A stretch of DNA of 23,794 bases from contig JBEBUW010000071.1 in NCBI GenBank assembly GCA_040393065.1, forward strand, positions 1 to 23,794, given 5' to 3'. Both the position numbers and the translations under genes were made by a program. Shown in pieces: positions 20,966-23,794 of this stretch. The stretch comes from JACCWM01 sp040393065. Its GTDB lineage: Bacteria; Myxococcota_A; Bradymonadia; Bradymonadales; Bradymonadaceae. The stretch's first letter is position 1; every line of letters begins with the position of its first letter. Under the pieces are notes generated by a model. It was given only the letters and a program-made list of their open reading frames with translations. It ran no database searches and was not told where the DNA came from.

Positions 20966-21429
20966 CCTATCACCTCCACGGCTTCAACCTGCCCAACCCG
21001 TGCTCGAATCTGAGCCTTCATGATCCCAAGCTCACGCGCTTTTTCGTTCACAATAGCGGTTGCCTCCGGTCCGTATCCCCACATGTCTCCACCGTCCGGG
21101 TTGAACCACTTCGGATAGGTTGGATTGACGACGGCAAGCTGCCGGCCGTGCAGGATGTAGTCTCGCAGCTTAGCGATCAGGTTTTGCATGCCGCCGCCGT
21201 GATTCCACCCATTCCATGGCTTGTGCTTCCAGTGGGTGTAGATTCGTCTACCAGTGTATTCGTCGTGGAAATACACACGGCCTCGGCGATCCAGCTCTAA
21301 AAACGCCACAGGGAGAACCGGTCTGCTGTAATCCGCACCGCCAAAGAACTTCCGGCCAACCGAAGCGATGGTTTGGATGAGGCCGTTGCAGCGCTTGAGT
21401 CGATCTTGCCTTAATTTCATGTCATTCAT
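20962..21429 (-). CDS. element protein of unknown function
   Basis: 155 residues from ATG 21429, chosen because GAGGTGG sits 3 nt before it (a TTG at 21441 is the in-frame alternative). The N-terminal third is basic (MKLRQDRLKRCNG), with aromatic-rich motifs in the middle (GGADYSRPV, VYFHDEY, WKHKPWNGWNHGG) and a helix around LIAKLRDYI. The Trp/His-rich middle is striking. No family recognised. It lies between SSB and the cysteine-rich protein in the operon. Confidence 0.65.
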   Translation of the reverse strand: MNDMKLRQDRLKRCNGLIQTIASVGRKFFGGADYSRPVLPVAFLELDRRGRVYFHDEYTGRRIYTHWKHKPWNGWNHGGGMQNLIAKLRDYILHGRQLAVVNPTYPKWFNPDGGDMWGYGPEATAIVNEKARELGIMKAQIRARVGQVEAVEVIG

Positions 21430-21437
21430 TTTCCACC

Positions 21438-21860
21438 TCAAAACGGAATATCATCGTCATTGAACGACTGGTCATAGCCACTGGGCTGCGGTGTCGACCC
21501 ACCACCGGAATCGCGGCCAGAACCGACGCTGTTGCCGCTGTCGAGGAACTGCACGGCCTGGGCGACAATCTCGGTGGTCGTGCGCTTGTTGCCGTCGCGG
21601 TCCTCCCAGTCGCGAGTCTGGATGCGGCCCTCGACGTACGCCTGGCGTCCTTTTTTGAGGTACTTGGCGCAGTGTTCGGCTTGCTTGCCGAAGACGATGA
21701 TGCGGTGCCATTCGGTTTTTTCCTGCCTATGGCCGCTGGAATCGTTCCAGACCTCGCTGGTGGCGACGTTGAAATTACAGACGGCTTTGCCGCCCTGCGT
21801 GTAGCGGAGTTCGGGATCGGCACCTAAGCGGCCGATGATCATGGCTTTGTTGAGACTCAT
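21438..21860 (-). CDS. ssb: single-stranded DNA-binding protein
   Basis: 140 residues. An OB-fold N-terminal part (NKAMIIGRLGADPELRYT, then EKTEWHRIIVFGKQAEHCAKYL, GRQAYVEGRIQTRDW, RTTTEIVA), a Gly/Ser linker and the acidic tip DDDIPF that recruits partner enzymes. The ATG shares one base with the upstream nuclease stop (TAATG). It coats ssDNA during replication of the element. Confidence 0.96.
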   Translation of the reverse strand: MSLNKAMIIGRLGADPELRYTQGGKAVCNFNVATSEVWNDSSGHRQEKTEWHRIIVFGKQAEHCAKYLKKGRQAYVEGRIQTRDWEDRDGNKRTTTEIVAQAVQFLDSGNSVGSGRDSGGGSTPQPSGYDQSFNDDDIPF

Positions 21861-22888
21861 TACAGCACCTCGTTGACGGTGGTTTCGGTTGCGGATTGGA
21901 TTGCGTTGGATGTTCCGAGATAGACGGCCTTGCCACCAAGTGCGCGGCTGGGTTGCGTCCAGTTGGCGCCGGGCGCGGCTTCTTTGACGGCTGTTGCCAG
22001 TGCGTCGAAGCGGCTGTCGAGCATGTCGATGTGGTGCAGGATGATGGCCTCGGGCGTGCACGGCTCCACAGGCGAGCCCCATTCGAGGCGGCCGTGGTGC
22101 GAAAGAATCATGTGGCGCAGGCGGTCGAGTGTTTCTGGGCCGACAGGATGAATCTTTGCGGCGTTTTCCAGCATGAGCAGGCCGTGGGGGATGTGCCCGA
22201 TGAGGCGGCCGGTGTCGGTGTATTCGGTGCCGATCGGGCCAGAAAGCTCGTGGATTTTCCCAAGGTCGTGGAGCACGACGCCGGCGATGAGCAGGCCCAT
22301 ATCAACTGGCTGGTTTTCATATCTCGGCCGATAATGGTTGCAGATCCTTACGGCAAGATCGAGCATTGAGTGTGTGTGCTCAAGTAGACCGCCGTATCTG
22401 GCGTGATGATTCCCCTTGGCTGCGGGGCACGCGAGCAGCTTGGTTTTATTGATAGACAGGATGTCGTTCACGAGCGTAGCCACATCGTGCTCGCAGTAGT
22501 CACGGACAGAGTCTTGCAGGTCCTCAAAGAGCTCTTCAGGCGGCAGGTGGGAGCCTTGAGCGTATTCGGAAAGGTCTGGGTCCTCGTCAACGTCCCAGAA
22601 TTCGAGAATGATTTGCAACTGGTCGTTCCAAAGATTGAGCTTGCCGCTGGCGATGATCACCTGGCCGGCAAGCGGGCCGGTTTCGGTGTCCCACATTTTG
22701 GCGGCGATGGTGCCGGTTTTGTCGGTAAGTTCCAGGTCGACGAATGGTTTGCCGTTGCTGGTGGTTTTGGATGTGCTCGATTTCACAAGTGCTTTGATGC
22801 CCAAGTACCTGCCGGCGCTGGAAGGGCCTGTCTTGAGCTGGGAAACGGTCAGATATTCATGTGTCCGGGATTTAATCATTTCAGTCAT
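21860..22888 (-). CDS. OB-fold/HD-domain nuclease (YhaM-like 3'-5' exoribonuclease family)
   Basis: 342 residues from ATG 22888 (GAGG about 7 nt upstream; ATG 22900, in TAATG with the preceding stop, is the alternative). The N-terminal OB domain (about 20-110; GKPFVDLELTDKTGTI, WDTE) binds nucleic acid. The HD domain (about 160-300) shows HHARYGGLLEHT, VVLHDLGKIHEL, GHIPHG and ILSHHG, all metal ligands of the family. YhaM-like enzymes trim RNA or ssDNA 3' ends using Mn/Mg. Placement between a replication protein and SSB suggests use in element replication. Confidence 0.88.
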   Translation of the reverse strand: MTEMIKSRTHEYLTVSQLKTGPSSAGRYLGIKALVKSSTSKTTSNGKPFVDLELTDKTGTIAAKMWDTETGPLAGQVIIASGKLNLWNDQLQIILEFWDVDEDPDLSEYAQGSHLPPEELFEDLQDSVRDYCEHDVATLVNDILSINKTKLLACPAAKGNHHARYGGLLEHTHSMLDLAVRICNHYRPRYENQPVDMGLLIAGVVLHDLGKIHELSGPIGTEYTDTGRLIGHIPHGLLMLENAAKIHPVGPETLDRLRHMILSHHGRLEWGSPVEPCTPEAIILHHIDMLDSRFDALATAVKEAAPGANWTQPSRALGGKAVYLGTSNAIQSATETTVNEVL

Positions 22889-22899
22889 TTCAAACCTCA

Positions 22900-23794
22900 T
22901 TACATTGAAAATTCAGGGTGGAGTTTCAGGTCGGCAACGGCGGCGCCGGTGGCTGCCAGTGTGTCGAGGATGAGCTTGCGGTAGGTGTCGTCGACGTACA
23001 CGGCTTTGAATCCGTCGTGGGCGTCGATGTGGAGCGTGCCGTGCTCGATGCCGATGGGCGTGAGCGGGGCGATCCATTCGGCGTAGTTGTGTTGGCTGAC
23101 GCTGGCTCTCAGCGTGGGCAGTGCGGCCGACCAGGCGGCGCGGCCGAGGCTTTCGCTGGTGGCGTCTAGTACGACTTCGGGCATGGCCGTGGGTTCCGGG
23201 GCCACTTCGGTTTGTGCTGGTTGCACCACTTCAGCCTGCACGTGGTCGTTGCGGCCGACGTTGCGCTTGCGCTGGATGTCCAGCCACTTCGGCACGTCGG
23301 TGTTCAAAAACTTGAGCTTTGCCCGGACCGGGTATTCGGTGCCCTGTAGGTCGGAGAGTTTCCAGCGGAAATAATCCCAGACATCTTGCTCGTCGTAGTC
23401 GATGAGCTGACTTCGGACTTGCGACCAGAGCGATTCAGCTTGAAACACCGTGACGGTGATATCGGCCGATTGGCACAGCTCCGATAAAATTTCAGCGGGT
23501 TGCTGTGGTGGTTGGTTTTCGGTTTTTGGGTTTTCCAAAACCTCGGAGTCATTTGCACAGCTACTGCTTCTAAACTGTTCCTTAGACTGTTCTAATACTG
23601 TTTGGGGTGCACCGGTGACGGGGGTTGCGTGCACCGGTGACGGGGGTGGGGTGTCATGGGTGACGGGGGTGTCATGTGTGCAGGGTGCACCGGTGACGGG
23701 GGTTATGGTCACGGGTGACAGGGGTTGCACGGGTGAAGGGGGTGCACCGGTGACGGGGGTTATGGTCACGGGTGACAGGGGTTGCACGGGTGAA
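22900..23794 (-). CDS. replication protein with DnaA domain I-like C-terminus (5' end off the window)
   Basis: The frame is open to the window edge; a GTG at 23787 lies within a peptide repeat and is unlikely to be the start. Visible parts: a Pro/Thr/Val-rich repeat region encoded by DNA repeats (see 23608-23794), an acidic linker, a helical region (about 100-170 from GTG 23787), then at about 213-295 a DnaA_N-like domain (WSAALPTLRASVSQ, YAEWIAPLTP, GTLHIDAHDGFKAVYV). In DnaA this domain binds partner proteins such as helicase or DnaB loaders. Phage replication proteins often carry it. No ATPase domain is visible in the window. Confidence 0.75.
   Translation of the reverse strand, partial: SPVQPLSPVTITPVTGAPPSPVQPLSPVTITPVTGAPCTHDTPVTHDTPPPSPVHATPVTGAPQTVLEQSKEQFRSSSCANDSEVLENPKTENQPPQQPAEILSELCQSADITVTVFQAESLWSQVRSQLIDYDEQDVWDYFRWKLSDLQGTEYPVRAKLKFLNTDVPKWLDIQRKRNVGRNDHVQAEVVQPAQTEVAPEPTAMPEVVLDATSESLGRAAWSAALPTLRASVSQHNYAEWIAPLTPIGIEHGTLHIDAHDGFKAVYVDDTYRKLILDTLAATGAAVADLKLHPEFSM
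23608..23794 (-). repeat. iteron-like repeat array inside the replication gene (candidate origin)
   Basis: A 17-bp sequence, tgcaccggtgacggggg, occurs at 23608, 23630, 23686 and 23743, each with the 8-bp palindrome CACCGGTG; related shorter forms lie between. From 23684 a larger 57-bp unit repeats in tandem and runs off the edge. An AT-richer stretch (about 23510-23605) flanks the left side. This resembles origins located within their own initiator gene, as in lambda O. Confidence 0.65.

Overview
The window looks like a chromosomal segment from a mid-to-high-GC Gram-negative bacterium, most likely a myxobacterial/deltaproteobacterial-type lineage. The pointers are a membrane-anchored Ser/Thr kinase, a protein ending in an AgmX/PglI-like two-cysteine domain, a TonB-dependent receptor with a TonB C-terminal domain fused to its front, several lipoproteins, and an HPt-REC-REC protein without a kinase. 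The taxonomy is inference; no rRNA or other diagnostic marker is present.

Layout. Positions 1-2571 (+) hold a 27-bp tandem array, then a tightly overlapping set: small lipoprotein, DUF423 membrane protein, a doubtful small basic ORF and histidine ammonia-lyase (hutH), closed by a bidirectional terminator. A near-consensus parS site lies at 2663-2678. Positions 2667-6101 (-) carry a lone receiver, an HPt-REC-REC protein and an anchored AgmX/PglI-like protein, separated by about 510 bp of tandem repeats. A transmembrane Ser/Thr kinase (6162-8156, +) is followed by about 850 bp of non-coding, repeat-containing DNA.

Positions 9003-11233 (-) form a visibly AT-rich island of orphan polymorphic-toxin cassettes: two truncated HINT-toxin ends, each followed by candidate immunity genes. 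The HINT-encoding part is duplicated as an apparently perfect 109-bp direct repeat ending at the HINT/toxin junction. Positions 11297-18538 are housekeeping: a metallo-beta-lactamase-fold hydrolase (-), then deoxynucleoside kinase, Ppx/GppA phosphatase, a lipoprotein and the TonB-dependent receptor (+), and a DUF2007-like gene (-).

Two tRNA genes (Pro-TGG, Arg-TCT) follow. Abutting the 3' end of tRNA-Arg is a tyrosine integrase that begins an integrative element running off the right edge (18978-23794, all -). Read in transcription order it encodes a replication protein with a DnaA domain I-like end and an internal iteron-like repeat array, a YhaM-like OB/HD nuclease, SSB, two unknown proteins, a CsrA-family regulator, an excisionase-like HTH protein and the integrase. 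Almost every junction overlaps by 1-4 bases, so replication, RNA/DNA processing, post-transcriptional control and excision appear to be one co-translated unit.

The points most worth follow-up are the parS site inside a stop codon, the iteron-like array inside the replication gene (candidate element origin), the HINT-toxin cassette array, the CsrA-xis-int coupling, and the several classes of intergenic tandem and dispersed repeats.
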